64,000 nt of DNA from Rhodospirillales bacterium. GTDB taxonomy: Bacteria; Pseudomonadota; Alphaproteobacteria; Rhodospirillales; Casp-alpha2. Under the pieces are notes generated by a model. It worked only from the letters and a program-made list of their open reading frames with translations, was not told the DNA's origin and ran no database searches. The position numbers and the translations under genes were made by a program. Below, piece by piece: positions 32,718 through 42,000 of the stretch. Location of the stretch: positions 1,256,625-1,320,624 of the forward strand of contig JAEPQO010000001.1 of NCBI GenBank assembly GCA_017640505.1, in the 5' to 3' direction. How positions within the stretch are numbered: the stretch's first letter is position 1; each line of letters begins with the position of its first letter.

Positions 32718-34117
32718 CAATGGGCTTGGAGCCATCGGGTCACCAGGGCCTCCTCAAACATGTCGGTGCGCTTGCGCCAGTCACTGGAGGCACGGCGCGC
32801 GACCTCGCCATATCGGTCCGGGTCGGCTTCCAGTCCCGCGCGCAAAACAGGGTTGTGGACGAATAGCGCAAAAATCAGCCGGCGGCCGGAATGGCTGTCC
32901 AGGTATCCGGCAAGACCTTTGATGTAGCGCATCGTACCGCTTTTGGCCCAGACCCTGAGCGCACTCGCCGGAGCGCGAAATCGGCCGCGGAGGGTGTCCC
33001 GGGTGCCGCCCGGCGTGAGCAGGCTGTCAAAGCGCCAGCCGTCGAGCCGGTGCTTCAATGCATAACTCAGGATAGTTGTCATTTGACGTGGCGTGGTTCG
33101 TGACTCCGTGCTGAGGCCGGAATGATTTGCGAGTGCGGTGGCAAAAGTCTTCAGGTCCGGCGCTTCCCGTTCCAGCCATATGCTGAGCGTATCGGCCGAC
33201 TGGCGCAGCGTTTCGGCACCGCTGCCCAGCGCGCGGGATGCCGCGAGGCCGGTTACTTCCGCGACCATGTTGTTGGAGTATTCGAGCCCGGCGCGTGCGA
33301 TTTCGATCAGGGGCTGGCTTCTGATCTGCGCCAGCGAGATCGCGCCGGCCGGTGGCGTGCCTCCCTCCGGTTTCGGAAGTTCAATGCCCTCCGCCGTGGC
33401 GAACCGGTGCAGGATCAGGGCGGTATACCGGCCCGGTGCACGGATGGGCAATTCGGCGATGTTCGCCGCTTCAGAGCCTGGCTCGGGCACGAGGTCCGTG
33501 GCTTCTGGTGGTGTCGTGAATGGGGCAGGGGCCTTCGTTTGCAATACCCGGTTGAATTCCAGATTAAGGCCGCCGACGCCTTGATTATAAGGTGCCGTTT
33601 CCGGTTGAAGGGTTTCGACCTCGGCGAATATCGGGAGCGCGCTCGCATAGAGGAACCGCCCATTTACTCGTTCGATGCCGATGTCCTTCATGCGAACGGC
33701 AAGTGCGCGCAGATCGCCCGCGGTTAAAAGCGGATCACCGTCGCCGGTAAGAATCAGGTCGCCGTCCAGGGTCCCGCGTTTAAGGGTGCCGCGTGCAAGC
33801 AACTGCGTGGTGAACCGGTACGTCGGTCCAAGGATGCCGAGTGCCGCGATCATCGTCGGCAGTTTCGCCGTCGATGCGGGAGGGAATGCCTGGTCCGGAT
33901 TGCGGGATTCCAGAACGTCCCCGGTTTCGGCGTCGACGACCAGATATCCCCAATCCGTGCCGGTAATCCCGACAGCGTCAGCGGCCGTATCGTCGTCCAT
34001 CTCCGTTAGCGAAAACAGGTGAGGGACGGAGCGCCCATCCTCGGGCGGCGCCATGCCGGTGCACGCGCTTATGAGGAGCAGGACAAAGATAAAGGATGCA
34101 ACGGACGGAAATTTCAT
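32717..34117 (-). CDS. dacB: D-alanyl-D-alanine carboxypeptidase/endopeptidase (PBP4 type, S13), lipoprotein
   Basis: A 466-residue peptidoglycan hydrolase. The N-terminus is a lipoprotein signal (FIFVLLLISAC, Cys19), so it is anchored to a membrane in the periplasm. The penicillin-binding motifs are Ser82-x2-Lys85 (PASTAKL), SNN (EYSNNMVAEV) and KSG (AKSGTM, in place of the more common KTG). The S13 family cleaves D-Ala-D-Ala and cross-bridges. The ATG at 34117 is chosen because the signal peptide starts there; an open frame to 34546 lies antisense to the MFS gene. The ribosome site is weak. Confidence 0.9.
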   Translation of the reverse strand: MKFPSVASFIFVLLLISACTGMAPPEDGRSVPHLFSLTEMDDDTAADAVGITGTDWGYLVVDAETGDVLESRNPDQAFPPASTAKLPTMIAALGILGPTYRFTTQLLARGTLKRGTLDGDLILTGDGDPLLTAGDLRALAVRMKDIGIERVNGRFLYASALPIFAEVETLQPETAPYNQGVGGLNLEFNRVLQTKAPAPFTTPPEATDLVPEPGSEAANIAELPIRAPGRYTALILHRFATAEGIELPKPEGGTPPAGAISLAQIRSQPLIEIARAGLEYSNNMVAEVTGLAASRALGSGAETLRQSADTLSIWLEREAPDLKTFATALANHSGLSTESRTTPRQMTTILSYALKHRLDGWRFDSLLTPGGTRDTLRGRFRAPASALRVWAKSGTMRYIKGLAGYLDSHSGRRLIFALFVHNPVLRAGLEADPDRYGEVARRASSDWRKRTDMFEEALVTRWLQAH

Positions 34118-34165
34118 GAGGTCAATATAGACCGGCCCGAGCCCACGGGCTACGTTGGGAGAAAC

Positions 34166-35404
34166 ATGAACGATGAAAACTTCACACCTGCGATAACCAG
34201 CAAACTCGCTCTCGCTACCATTACCGGCGTCACCGCCGTACAGGTGATTGCCACCATGGCGATGCTGATCCCGGCGGCAATTGCACCGGAGCTGGCGCGC
34301 ACGCTGGGCCTTCCTGTCGCGATGATCGGTTTTCAGATATCGCTCGCATACGTCGGCGCGACAGTGATGTCTCTCGCGGCCGGGCTGGTGCAGCGCCGGT
34401 TGGGCGCGGTTCGCGCGAACCAGACCGCAGCCTTTATCATTATGACGTCGCTCTCGATTATCGCCATTCCTCATGTGGCGGCGCTGGGGATTGGCACGTT
34501 CGGTCTGGGGATCGCTTACGGACTGACGAATCCGGCGGCGGCGCATCTGATGATGAAAGTCGCGACCGGCGCGAACCGGAACCTCATTTTCTCGATCAAG
34601 CAGACGGGGCAGCCGTTGGGTGGCGTGGTCGCAGGCTTGGTCGCGCCGCCGATCGCCGTCGCGTTCGGATGGCAGTGGTCGCTTCTAGCGGGTGCCGGAC
34701 TTGCCTGCGTGGTGATGCTGGCAATCCAGCCATTACGGCCGCTCATGGACGGGGACCGGGATCCCGCTACCAAATTCAGGGGCGCGGTCTTTAAGGATGT
34801 CGGCTTGCTGCTTCGTATGCGCAACCTCAGACTCCTGGCGCTTTGCGGTCTGTGTCTTGCCGCCGTGCAGCTTGCCCTGATGGGATTTGCCGTCGCCATG
34901 CTTGCCGAGGAGATCGAACTGGATCTGGTGACGGCGGGTGTCGGTCTTGCCGTCATTCAGGTCGCCGGTGTCATCGGACGCATCGGCTGGGGCGCTGTTG
35001 CCGACCGGGTCGGGGATGCCCGGCGTACGCTGATCGTGTCGCAGCTCATTTCTGTGGCGGCCGGTCTGGCAACGGCGATCCTTGCGCCTGGTATGCCGCT
35101 AGCGCTGATTTTCGGCATTTTGTTCATGTTCGGCATGTCAGCGGTCGGATGGAATGGTGTCTTTATGGCCGAGGTGGCGCGCATGGCGCCGGAGGGCCGC
35201 ACCGGCAGTGCGACAGGCGGTGTATTGGTCCCGGTTTTCATCGGCGTCATGATCGGACCGGTGCTGTTTACCGGGATTCATGAACTGCTTGGTGTCTATA
35301 CGCTGTCGTTCGCGGTGCTCTCGGGCCTCACGGTTGCCGGAATCATTCCGATGCTGGTGATTGGGCGCACTGCGGGAAAGTCCCCTAAGCCTATACAAAA
35401 TTAA
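34166..35404 (+). CDS. MFS transporter
   Basis: A 412-residue membrane carrier with about 12 transmembrane helices. The loop between helices 2 and 3 (GLVQRRLGAVRAN) and the repeat at GWGAVADRVGDARR correspond to the MFS G-x3-D-R-x-G-R-like motif. FSIKQTGQPLGG and IGRIGWGAVADRVG suggest the CynX/NimT-like or sugar-phosphate branch. Substrate is unknown. GGGAG precedes ATG 34166; the frame is open further upstream but overlaps the divergent dacB gene. Confidence 0.9.
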   Translation: MNDENFTPAITSKLALATITGVTAVQVIATMAMLIPAAIAPELARTLGLPVAMIGFQISLAYVGATVMSLAAGLVQRRLGAVRANQTAAFIIMTSLSIIAIPHVAALGIGTFGLGIAYGLTNPAAAHLMMKVATGANRNLIFSIKQTGQPLGGVVAGLVAPPIAVAFGWQWSLLAGAGLACVVMLAIQPLRPLMDGDRDPATKFRGAVFKDVGLLLRMRNLRLLALCGLCLAAVQLALMGFAVAMLAEEIELDLVTAGVGLAVIQVAGVIGRIGWGAVADRVGDARRTLIVSQLISVAAGLATAILAPGMPLALIFGILFMFGMSAVGWNGVFMAEVARMAPEGRTGSATGGVLVPVFIGVMIGPVLFTGIHELLGVYTLSFAVLSGLTVAGIIPMLVIGRTAGKSPKPIQN

Positions 35405-35439
35405 GGAATTGCCGTTTAGTATCGGTTCAGGAGACTGAT

Positions 35440-35811
35440 ATGCCTTATGCCTACCGCGACGAGAACGGCAATATTCTCGCCGTTTACGAACAGCCTGTCG
35501 AAGGTTGCGACGAAGTCGCGGCCGACGATCCGGCGCTAAGAGAATTCATTCAGAAGAACCTGCCGACAGCGGCGGCCGTGACGGACGACTGGGTTCAGTC
35601 GGACTTGGCGCTGGCCCGTGTTCTGGAAGATTTGATCGAGGTGCTGATCGACAAGAAGGTGATCATGTTCTCGGACTTCCCGGCCGGTGCGCAGAAAAAG
35701 CTGCTGGAACGGCGCGGGCTGCGTAAGGAGTTCTCTTACGTTGAAGACCTGTTTGTCGGCGGCGAGGATTTCGAAGATACCGACGGCAACAACTCCGGCG
35801 GCCTACTGTAA
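35440..35811 (+). CDS. Conserved hypothetical acidic protein
   Basis: A 123-residue soluble, acidic protein: an N-terminal beta-like part (MPYAYRDENGNILAVYEQP), a central helix (LALARVLEDLIEVLIDKKVI) and a C-terminal helix LLERRGLRKEFSY with a Gly/Asn/Asp-rich tail. Similar proteins in Rhodospirillales have sometimes been annotated as tryptophan-synthase-beta-like, but I see no PLP-enzyme motif, so I leave the function open. AGGAG precedes the ATG by 7 bases. It is convergent with the DUF6356 gene. Confidence 0.78.
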   Translation: MPYAYRDENGNILAVYEQPVEGCDEVAADDPALREFIQKNLPTAAAVTDDWVQSDLALARVLEDLIEVLIDKKVIMFSDFPAGAQKKLLERRGLRKEFSYVEDLFVGGEDFEDTDGNNSGGLL

Positions 35812-35819
35812 GTTTCCGC

Positions 35820-36059
35820 TCAGGCCTTTTCCATCATCTGCAATGCATCCGGGTCCTTGATGCGCCCCGGGCCCGTCCGCTGATAGAGCTGGGCGATCAT
35901 GCGGCTGCCCGTTTTCTCGAACATGAATGGCAAGATCGCGTGAACGGTGCAGACGAAGGCGGCGGCCAACAGGGTTGCCGCGAAACCGGCGGCCATGCCC
36001 AGGTGCTCCAGATACGTCTCGCCGACGGACTGCGGATGACGGGTGAACAGGTCGATCAT
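35820..36059 (-). CDS. DUF6356 family protein
   Basis: A 79-residue protein starting MIDLFTRHPQSVGETYLEHL, the typical DUF6356 N-terminus, followed by one transmembrane helix (MAAGFAATLLAAAFVCTVHAI) and a C-terminal soluble tail. Function unknown. Its start is 132 bases from the divergent Lrp-type gene, and this gap also holds the Lrp box, so the regulator could act on it. Confidence 0.85.
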   Translation of the reverse strand: MIDLFTRHPQSVGETYLEHLGMAAGFAATLLAAAFVCTVHAILPFMFEKTGSRMIAQLYQRTGPGRIKDPDALQMMEKA

Positions 36060-36156
36060 GAGAAACCCCCTATAACCTTGGTAACAACTTGGTTAGGAGG
36101 ATACGGCATCAATACGGGATTTGGTTTGCTATTTATACGCCAAAAATATACTAAAT

Positions 36157-36171
36157 TAGAAAATTATTCTA
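36157..36171. promoter_or_regulatory. Consensus Lrp box
   Basis: TAGAAAATTATTCTA fits the E. coli Lrp consensus YAGHAWATTWTDCTR at all 15 positions. It lies 20 bases before the start of an Lrp/AsnC-type gene, inside an AT-rich stretch, which points to autoregulation. Confidence 0.7.
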
Positions 36172-36191
36172 ATATATAATGGAATACGAGA

Positions 36192-36653
36192 ATGGACTCG
36201 TTCGATAAAAAAATCCTGACCCTGCTGCAGGAGAACGCGGCAATGCCTGTCGCGGACATCGCCGATGCGGTTGGGCTGTCGACGACGCCATGTTGGCGCC
36301 GCATCCGGAACATGGAAGATGCCGGCATTATCCGGCGCCGGGTCGCGGTTCTCGATCCTGCCAAGATCAATGCAGGCGTGACGGTGTTCGTTGGTGTGAA
36401 GGCGGGCAGGCATGCGGCCGACTGGCTCGACACCTTCGCCCGTGCCGTGCAGGAGATCGAGGAAGTCACCGAGGTCTACCGGCTATCAGGCGAGATCGAT
36501 TACCTGCTGAAGATCATGGTTCCCGATATCGCCGCTTACGACGACGTGTATAAAAGGCTGATCAAGAAAGCCGATTTTGCGGACGTCAGTTCGTTCTTCG
36601 CGATGGAGGAGATCAAGTCGACGACAGCGCTGCCTTTGCGCTACGCAGGTTGA
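36192..36653 (+). CDS. Lrp/AsnC-family transcriptional regulator
   Basis: A 153-residue regulator: N-terminal helix-turn-helix (FDKKILTLLQENAAMP, VADIADAVGLSTTPCWRRIR) and a C-terminal RAM ligand-binding domain (VTEVYRLSGEIDYLLKIMVP). It probably senses an amino acid and forms dimers or octamers. A consensus Lrp box lies directly upstream. The 3' end overlaps the convergent VOC gene by 13 bases. Confidence 0.94.
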   Translation: MDSFDKKILTLLQENAAMPVADIADAVGLSTTPCWRRIRNMEDAGIIRRRVAVLDPAKINAGVTVFVGVKAGRHAADWLDTFARAVQEIEEVTEVYRLSGEIDYLLKIMVPDIAAYDDVYKRLIKKADFADVSSFFAMEEIKSTTALPLRYAG

Positions 36654-37072
36654 GTATCGAACGCAGGGCCCTTGATTTCGATGCGGTTGCCTTCCGGGTC
36701 ATCGAAATAGATCGACGGGCCTTCGCCCTCAGCGCCGCTGCGAGACTTCACCGGCCCGGCATCGACGCCGGCGTCCTTTAAAAAGGCCAAGATGACGTCG
36801 TCGTCCCACGGATCAACCCGAAGGCACACGTGGTCCATGTTGAGGCCGTCCTTGCCCGGTGCGGCGCCGCCCATGCGGCCGAGCTCGCTGTCGACCGGCA
36901 CAAGATCGATCATCGAGGTTCCGGCTCGCAGTTGGTAAAGGCCGATGTCCTCGACCTTGCGTTCGACCGGGCAACCCAGCACGTTCTGATAGAAATCCAG
37001 CATCGGTCCAATGTCGCGCACCCGGATTACGACGTGATCGATACCTGATACTTGAAACGGGTTGTCTGCCAT
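36641..37072 (-). CDS. VOC-family (glyoxalase/bleomycin-resistance fold) protein
   Basis: A 143-residue protein with two beta-alpha-beta3 modules: GIDHVVIRVRDIGPMLDFYQ with a metal-binding His near 13, then LNMDHVCLRVDPWDDDVILA with a second His, and YFDDPEGNRIEIKGP with the final Glu. These positions fit a metal-dependent enzyme such as a glyoxalase or an extradiol-type lyase, but the substrate is unknown. The start ATG 37072 lies 4 bases after the haloacid dehalogenase stop, with GAGG close by. Confidence 0.88.
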   Translation of the reverse strand: MADNPFQVSGIDHVVIRVRDIGPMLDFYQNVLGCPVERKVEDIGLYQLRAGTSMIDLVPVDSELGRMGGAAPGKDGLNMDHVCLRVDPWDDDVILAFLKDAGVDAGPVKSRSGAEGEGPSIYFDDPEGNRIEIKGPAFDTQPA

Positions 37073-37076
37073 ATCC

Positions 37077-37793
37077 TCAACACCCCATGACGTCGGCAAT
37101 GCCCTCGACATCGTCGACGATGATATCCCAGTCGCTTGTCGCCTCGAAGTCCTTCACCTGATCGGGTCCGTACTCGGTCGGCCGATTGATATAGGCGGTA
37201 CGCATGCCTTCGGCACGGGCAGCTTCCAGGTCGTCATTGTGGGCGGCGCCCATCATCACTTCGCCGGGCGCCATGCCGAGCAGCGCGATGGCGTTCTGAT
37301 AGACGCGCGGGTCACGCTTGTAGGCCTTGTGCATGTCGCTGGAGAAAACGAAATCCCACGGAATGCCGGCGCGTTTCGCCATGCTCGCCAGCAGCGTCAG
37401 CGAGCCGTTGGAGAGAGGTGCGATCAGGAACTTCTTCTTGAGGCGCAGGAGCCCCGGAATGCTGTCCGGCCACGGATTGATCCGGTGCCACGCGCGGTTC
37501 AGGCGATCGCGCTCTGCTTCGTCCAGCATATCGAGGCCGAACTGCGGCAGAATTTCGTCCAGGCGTTCGCGGTGAATCGTATCGATCGGCGTCCATTCCC
37601 GCTCGCCGGAAATCACGGGCGCCATGCCGGGGCGGTATCCGGCACGCCAGGCCCGTGCAAACGCATCCCCGTCGAAATCGTTCAAGCCTTTGCTTTTGGC
37701 CACGATTTGAGCTTCGCGGGCAATCGACGACCGCCAGTCCGAAATGGTACCGAACGTGTCGAATACGATGGCCTTGACGTTGTGGACTGACAT
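37077..37793 (-). CDS. Haloacid dehalogenase type II (HAD superfamily)
   Basis: A 238-residue HAD hydrolase. Motif I is VFDTFGTISDW (Asp nucleophile, and Thr where phosphatases carry a second Asp), motif II APLSNGSLTLL, motif III has Lys in AYKRDPRVYQNA, and motif IV is GAAHNDDLEAAR. The DTFGT form is typical of L-2-haloacid dehalogenases. ATG 37793 is preferred because GGGAGGAG lies 8 bases ahead; an in-frame ATG at 37811 has no such site. Only 16 bases separate it from the divergent DUF1194 start. Confidence 0.9.
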   Translation of the reverse strand: MSVHNVKAIVFDTFGTISDWRSSIAREAQIVAKSKGLNDFDGDAFARAWRAGYRPGMAPVISGEREWTPIDTIHRERLDEILPQFGLDMLDEAERDRLNRAWHRINPWPDSIPGLLRLKKKFLIAPLSNGSLTLLASMAKRAGIPWDFVFSSDMHKAYKRDPRVYQNAIALLGMAPGEVMMGAAHNDDLEAARAEGMRTAYINRPTEYGPDQVKDFEATSDWDIIVDDVEGIADVMGC

Positions 37794-37809
37794 GGCGTTG
37801 ACTCCTCCC

Positions 37810-38697
37810 ATGGACGATATTCACCGGTTAGCGCCGACCGAACAAGGCAGGGTAAGGCCCTTGCCGGTGCGCGGTGTTTTCGTCCGTTATTTTTCCCTGA
37901 TCATTGTTCTTTCAATGTTGGTGCTGTCGGGCCGCTCTGCAATAGCACAGGAGGGACTTGTCGACCTTGAGCTTGTCATCGCGGTCGATATTTCCGGATC
38001 GGTCGATGATGACGAGGCGTACCTGCAGCGTCAGGGTTATATCAAGGCGTTCCGTGACCCCAAGGTGGTCGAGGCGATCACGCGCGGTCCGCTCGGTGCC
38101 ATTGCAGTCACCTATTTCGAGTACGCAGGGTCGCATCACCAGATGACCCTGGTCGACTGGACCTTCATCAATAGTCAGCAGACGGCCAACGAGTTCGCAG
38201 ATGCGCTCGCGTTCGAGCCGATCCTCGTCAATGTCTGGACGTCGATCAGTGGGGCCATTCTGGCCGGGGTGGATAACTTTTCTCGCAGTCCGTTCAAGGG
38301 TAAGCGGCGCGTCGTGGACATATCGGGCGACGGCGCCAACAACGACGGACCGCCGGTCAACCTGATGCGCGACCGGGCGCTGAAGACAGGGATCACCATT
38401 AATGGTCTGCCGATCGTCAACGACAAGCCGAGCCGTTACGGGCGGCGGCAGATCCCGAACCTGGATTACTATTATATCGACTGTGTCATCGGCGGGCCGG
38501 GCGCGTTCATCATCGTCGCCAACGGGTTCGAGGACTATGCCCGTGCCGTACGCCGCAAGTTGATCCTCGAGATCGCCGGCGCAGAGCCCGCAAACCAGCC
38601 CCGGCGACCACAGACCGGAATCGTCCCGGCCTACGGCCATGACCGCCCGCCGTGTAACGTCGGCGAGAACCTGCGCCAGGACTGGGACGACTTCTAG
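37810..38697 (+). CDS. Secreted DUF1194 (vWA-like) protein
   Basis: A DUF1194 protein. A hydrophobic signal (YFSLIIVLSMLVLSGRSAIA) precedes the mature part, which has a metal-binding DISGSVDDDE motif (Asp-x-Ser-x-Ser) and DISGDGANNDGP, as in vWA folds. The upstream ATG 37810 (295 residues) would give a 30-residue polar extension before the signal; GTG 37867, behind an AGGGTAAGG stretch, would start directly at it and may be the real start. The protein is probably periplasmic. Function is unknown. The last Cys (PPCNVGE) could pair with the one in DYYYIDCVIGG. Confidence 0.88.
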   Translation: MDDIHRLAPTEQGRVRPLPVRGVFVRYFSLIIVLSMLVLSGRSAIAQEGLVDLELVIAVDISGSVDDDEAYLQRQGYIKAFRDPKVVEAITRGPLGAIAVTYFEYAGSHHQMTLVDWTFINSQQTANEFADALAFEPILVNVWTSISGAILAGVDNFSRSPFKGKRRVVDISGDGANNDGPPVNLMRDRALKTGITINGLPIVNDKPSRYGRRQIPNLDYYYIDCVIGGPGAFIIVANGFEDYARAVRRKLILEIAGAEPANQPRRPQTGIVPAYGHDRPPCNVGENLRQDWDDF

Positions 38698-38698
38698 G

Positions 38699-41587
38699 TT
38701 ATTCCGCCGCTTCCTTGTAGGCGTCAATCGTCGGGCAGGTACACACAAGGTTTCTGTCGCCCTGCGCGTTATCGATGCGCCCGACCGCGGGCCAGTACTT
38801 GTCCTTGCGAAGCCCGGCAACCGGATAAGCGGCGACCTCGCGCGGGTAGGCATGGTCCCACGCGTCCGCCATGACGACGTCTGCGGTATGGGGGGCGTGG
38901 ACGAGCGGGTTGTCGTCAGCGGGCCAGTCGCCGGCCTCGACCTTGTGCGCTTCATCGGCGATGGCGATCATCGCCTCGCAGAAGCGATCGAGTTCCTCGC
39001 GGGGTTCGGACTCTGTCGGTTCCATCATCAGCGTATGCATCACCGGCCACGACATCGTCGGGCTGTGAAAACCGTAGTCCATCAGCCGCTTGGCGATATC
39101 GTCGACGGTCAGGTGCGCGGCGTTCTGGATCGGCCGCGTGTCGATAATGCACTCGTGCGCGACAAGACCACCCGGACCGGTGTAGAGGATCTTGAAATGA
39201 TCCTTTAGCCGGGCTGCGACGTAATTTGCATTGAGGATCGCGACCTGCGTCGCCTTCTTGAGGCCCTGGCCGCCCATCATGGCAATGTAGGCCCAGGAAA
39301 TTGGCAGGATCGATGCGGACCCCCATGGCGCTGCGGAAATCGCGCCGATGCCGTTTTCCGGACCGCTTTCGGGCACGACCGGGCTTCCCGGCAGGAACGG
39401 TGCCAGATGTTCGCCGACAGCGATCGGACCGACGCCGGGGCCGCCGCCGCCATGCGGGATGCAGAACGTCTTGTGCAGGTTCATGTGCATGACGTCAGGC
39501 CCGAACTTTCCGGGCCGGCAAATGCCGACCATGGCCTGAAGGTTGGCGCCGTCCATGTATACCTGGCCGCCGTTGTCGTGAACGATGCGGCAGATGTCCT
39601 TGATCTTCGTTTCAAACACGCCGTGCGTCGACGGATACGTGACCATCAGGGCCGCGAGGTTCTCAGCGTTCTCCTCGGCTTTCTTCTGAAGATCGTCGAC
39701 ATCGACATTGCCGTGATCATCACAGTCGACGACCACCACCTTCATGTTTGCCATGACGGCGCTTGCCGGGTTGGTGCCGTGCGCGCTCGACGGAATGAGG
39801 CAGATGTTCCGGTGATCGTCACCGTGTTCATGGTGGTAGGCGCGGATCGTGAGCAGGCCGGCGTATTCGCCTTGCGAACCGGCGTTCGGTTGCAACGACA
39901 CGGCGGCAAAGCCGGTGATCTGACAAAGCTTGGCTTCGAGGTCGCGGATCATCTCGATATAACCCGTGACCTGATCCAGCGGCTGGAACGGATGAATCTT
40001 GCCAAAACCCGCCCACGTGATCGGGATCATCTCGCTGGCGGCATTCAGTTTCATGGTGCATGACCCAAGCGGGATCATGGCCCGGTTGAGCGCCAGGTCC
40101 TTTTCCTCGAGTTGACGAAGATAGCGCATCATCGCCGTTTCCGAATGATGCGTGTTGAATACCGGGTGGGTAAGAATATCGCTGGTGCGCAGAAGGTTTT
40201 TCGCGATGCCGTCATCGACATCGGCGTCCAGTTTTTCGATATCCAGTCCATGATCGGGATTGCCGCTGACGATCCCGAGCAGCGCCAGGATATCGTCCCG
40301 GGTCGTCGCTTCGTTGACGGAAATGCCGACACGATCGTCGCCCATGCGTCGAAGATTGAAACCGGCTTCGACGGCACGCTCATGGACGGCGTCTGCCTTG
40401 CTGCCAACGTTCAGTGTCAGGGTGTCGAACCAGTTGTCGTTTGCAATCTCGACGCCGAGTTCCTTCAGGCCGGCGGCGAGGATCGAGGTCAGGCGATGCA
40501 CGCGTCCGGCAATCCGTTTCAGGCCGTCGGGGCCGTGGTAGACGCAGTACATGCTGGCGACGTTGGCGAGCAGGACCTGTGCCGTGCAGATGTTCGAGGT
40601 CGCTTTCTCACGGCGGATATGCTGCTCGCGGGTCTGCAGCGCCATGCGAAGCGCCTGGCGTCCCTGCGCATCGACGGAAACGCCGATGATCCGGCCTGGC
40701 ACGGAGCGGCGGTATTCCTCGCGCGTTGCCATGAAGGCGGCATGAGGGCCGCCAAAACCCATTGGCACTCCGAAGCGCTGTGCGGAACCGACAACAATAT
40801 CTGCACCCCATTCGCCGGGGGCCTTGAGCATGACGAGTGCCAGCGGATCGCAGCATGCGGTCAGCAACGCCCCGGCGTCATGAACCTTGTCGGCAAGGTC
40901 CGCGTAATCGTGCACGGCGCCGTCGGCTGTTGGATACTGCAAAATGACACCGAACACCGAGGCAGGATCGAGATCCTCGAACGGGTCGCCGGTCTGGACA
41001 GTGAAGCCGAGCGGCTTGGCACGCGTTTCGATGACGGCAATGGTCTGCGGCAGGCAGCTCTCGGCGACGAAGATGGTGTCGCTTTTACTCTTGCCGGCGC
41101 GCTTCATGAGGGTCATCGCCTCGGCTGCGGCCGTGCCTTCGTCCAGTAGCGATGCGTTGGCGAGCGGCATGCCGGTAAGGTCGATCATGGCCTGCTGGAA
41201 GTTCAGCAGCGCTTCGAGGCGGCCCTGTGAGATTTCTGCCTGATAGGGTGTATAAGCCGTGTACCAGCCCGGGTTCTCGATCAGGTTCCTGAGAATGACG
41301 CTCGGCGTAAGCGTGTCGTGGTAGCCGAGGCCAATCATGGATTTCATAATCCGATTCTTGCCGGCCATCCGTGCAAGCTCGGCAAGCGCGTTCGCTTCGG
41401 TCATTGCCGGTTCGTCGAACGCTTCGTCGGTGCGGATTTCGCCCGGCACCGCCTTGTCGACCAGCTCGTCCAGACTTTTCAGTCCGACGGCTTTGAGCAT
41501 TTCCTCGACATCGGCATCGGACGGTCCGATATGCCGGTCGACGAACTCACCCCCATTCTCGAGATCCGTAAGGCTGGCTCGGTTCAT
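38699..41587 (-). CDS. gcvP: Glycine dehydrogenase (decarboxylating), P protein
   Basis: A 962-residue fused P protein that decarboxylates glycine and passes the aminomethyl group to the lipoyl arm of GcvH. The PLP-binding Lys is Lys706 in [17 protein letters not shown], and the N-terminal half contains [17 protein letters not shown] and the [20 protein letters not shown] block typical of the non-catalytic half. Length and single-chain form are as in E. coli. Its start overlaps the gcvH stop by 4 bases (ATGA), giving the order gcvT-gcvH-gcvP. Confidence 0.98.
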   Translation of the reverse strand: MNRASLTDLENGGEFVDRHIGPSDADVEEMLKAVGLKSLDELVDKAVPGEIRTDEAFDEPAMTEANALAELARMAGKNRIMKSMIGLGYHDTLTPSVILRNLIENPGWYTAYTPYQAEISQGRLEALLNFQQAMIDLTGMPLANASLLDEGTAAAEAMTLMKRAGKSKSDTIFVAESCLPQTIAVIETRAKPLGFTVQTGDPFEDLDPASVFGVILQYPTADGAVHDYADLADKVHDAGALLTACCDPLALVMLKAPGEWGADIVVGSAQRFGVPMGFGGPHAAFMATREEYRRSVPGRIIGVSVDAQGRQALRMALQTREQHIRREKATSNICTAQVLLANVASMYCVYHGPDGLKRIAGRVHRLTSILAAGLKELGVEIANDNWFDTLTLNVGSKADAVHERAVEAGFNLRRMGDDRVGISVNEATTRDDILALLGIVSGNPDHGLDIEKLDADVDDGIAKNLLRTSDILTHPVFNTHHSETAMMRYLRQLEEKDLALNRAMIPLGSCTMKLNAASEMIPITWAGFGKIHPFQPLDQVTGYIEMIRDLEAKLCQITGFAAVSLQPNAGSQGEYAGLLTIRAYHHEHGDDHRNICLIPSSAHGTNPASAVMANMKVVVVDCDDHGNVDVDDLQKKAEENAENLAALMVTYPSTHGVFETKIKDICRIVHDNGGQVYMDGANLQAMVGICRPGKFGPDVMHMNLHKTFCIPHGGGGPGVGPIAVGEHLAPFLPGSPVVPESGPENGIGAISAAPWGSASILPISWAYIAMMGGQGLKKATQVAILNANYVAARLKDHFKILYTGPGGLVAHECIIDTRPIQNAAHLTVDDIAKRLMDYGFHSPTMSWPVMHTLMMEPTESEPREELDRFCEAMIAIADEAHKVEAGDWPADDNPLVHAPHTADVVMADAWDHAYPREVAAYPVAGLRKDKYWPAVGRIDNAQGDRNLVCTCPTIDAYKEAAE

Positions 41588-41961
41588 TCATCAAGCTCCT
41601 TCAGGAATTCCTTGTAATCGGCCTCGTCCATGAACTCATCAAGCTCGGTCATGTCCGACAGTTTGATCTTGAACAGCCAGCCATCACCTTCGGCATGCTC
41701 GTTGACCGTTGTCGGTGCATCGGCAAGGTCTTCATTCACCTCGACGATCTCGCCGGAACAGGGCGAATAAACCTCGCTTGCCGCCTTAACGGACTCGACG
41801 ACACACGCTTCATCTCCCTGTTCGAGCGTGGCGCCGACCTCCGGCACCTCCACGTATACGAGCTCGCCCAGCTGTTCCTGCGCGTGGTTGGTAATGCCGA
41901 CGGTGCCGATCTCACCGTCAACGTCGATCCATTCGTGGTCCTTGGTGTATTTGATGGCCAT
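41584..41961 (-). CDS. gcvH: Glycine cleavage system H protein
   Basis: A 125-residue lipoyl carrier. The lipoylated residue is Lys59 in [12 protein letters not shown], and the start [20 protein letters not shown] is typical. It shuttles the aminomethyl group between GcvP, GcvT and the L protein (Lpd, not in this window). It lies 39 bases after gcvT and overlaps gcvP by 4 bases. Confidence 0.98.
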   Translation of the reverse strand: MAIKYTKDHEWIDVDGEIGTVGITNHAQEQLGELVYVEVPEVGATLEQGDEACVVESVKAASEVYSPCSGEIVEVNEDLADAPTTVNEHAEGDGWLFKIKLSDMTELDEFMDEADYKEFLKELDE

Positions 41962-42000
41962 GATCTCTCTCCTCGTGTTGGCTGGTCCCTGTTTCGGGGA

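Noticed and set aside
31646-32720. Part of a flagellar gene cluster
   Set aside because: Only flgG is present; both neighbours are unrelated and the gene has its own promoter and terminator.
34118-34546. Upstream extension of the dacB frame
   Set aside because: Lies antisense to the MFS gene; the lipoprotein signal begins at 34117.
40112-41149. Plus-strand frame (345 codons) opposite gcvP
   Set aside because: Fully covered by gcvP on the minus strand; no family features.
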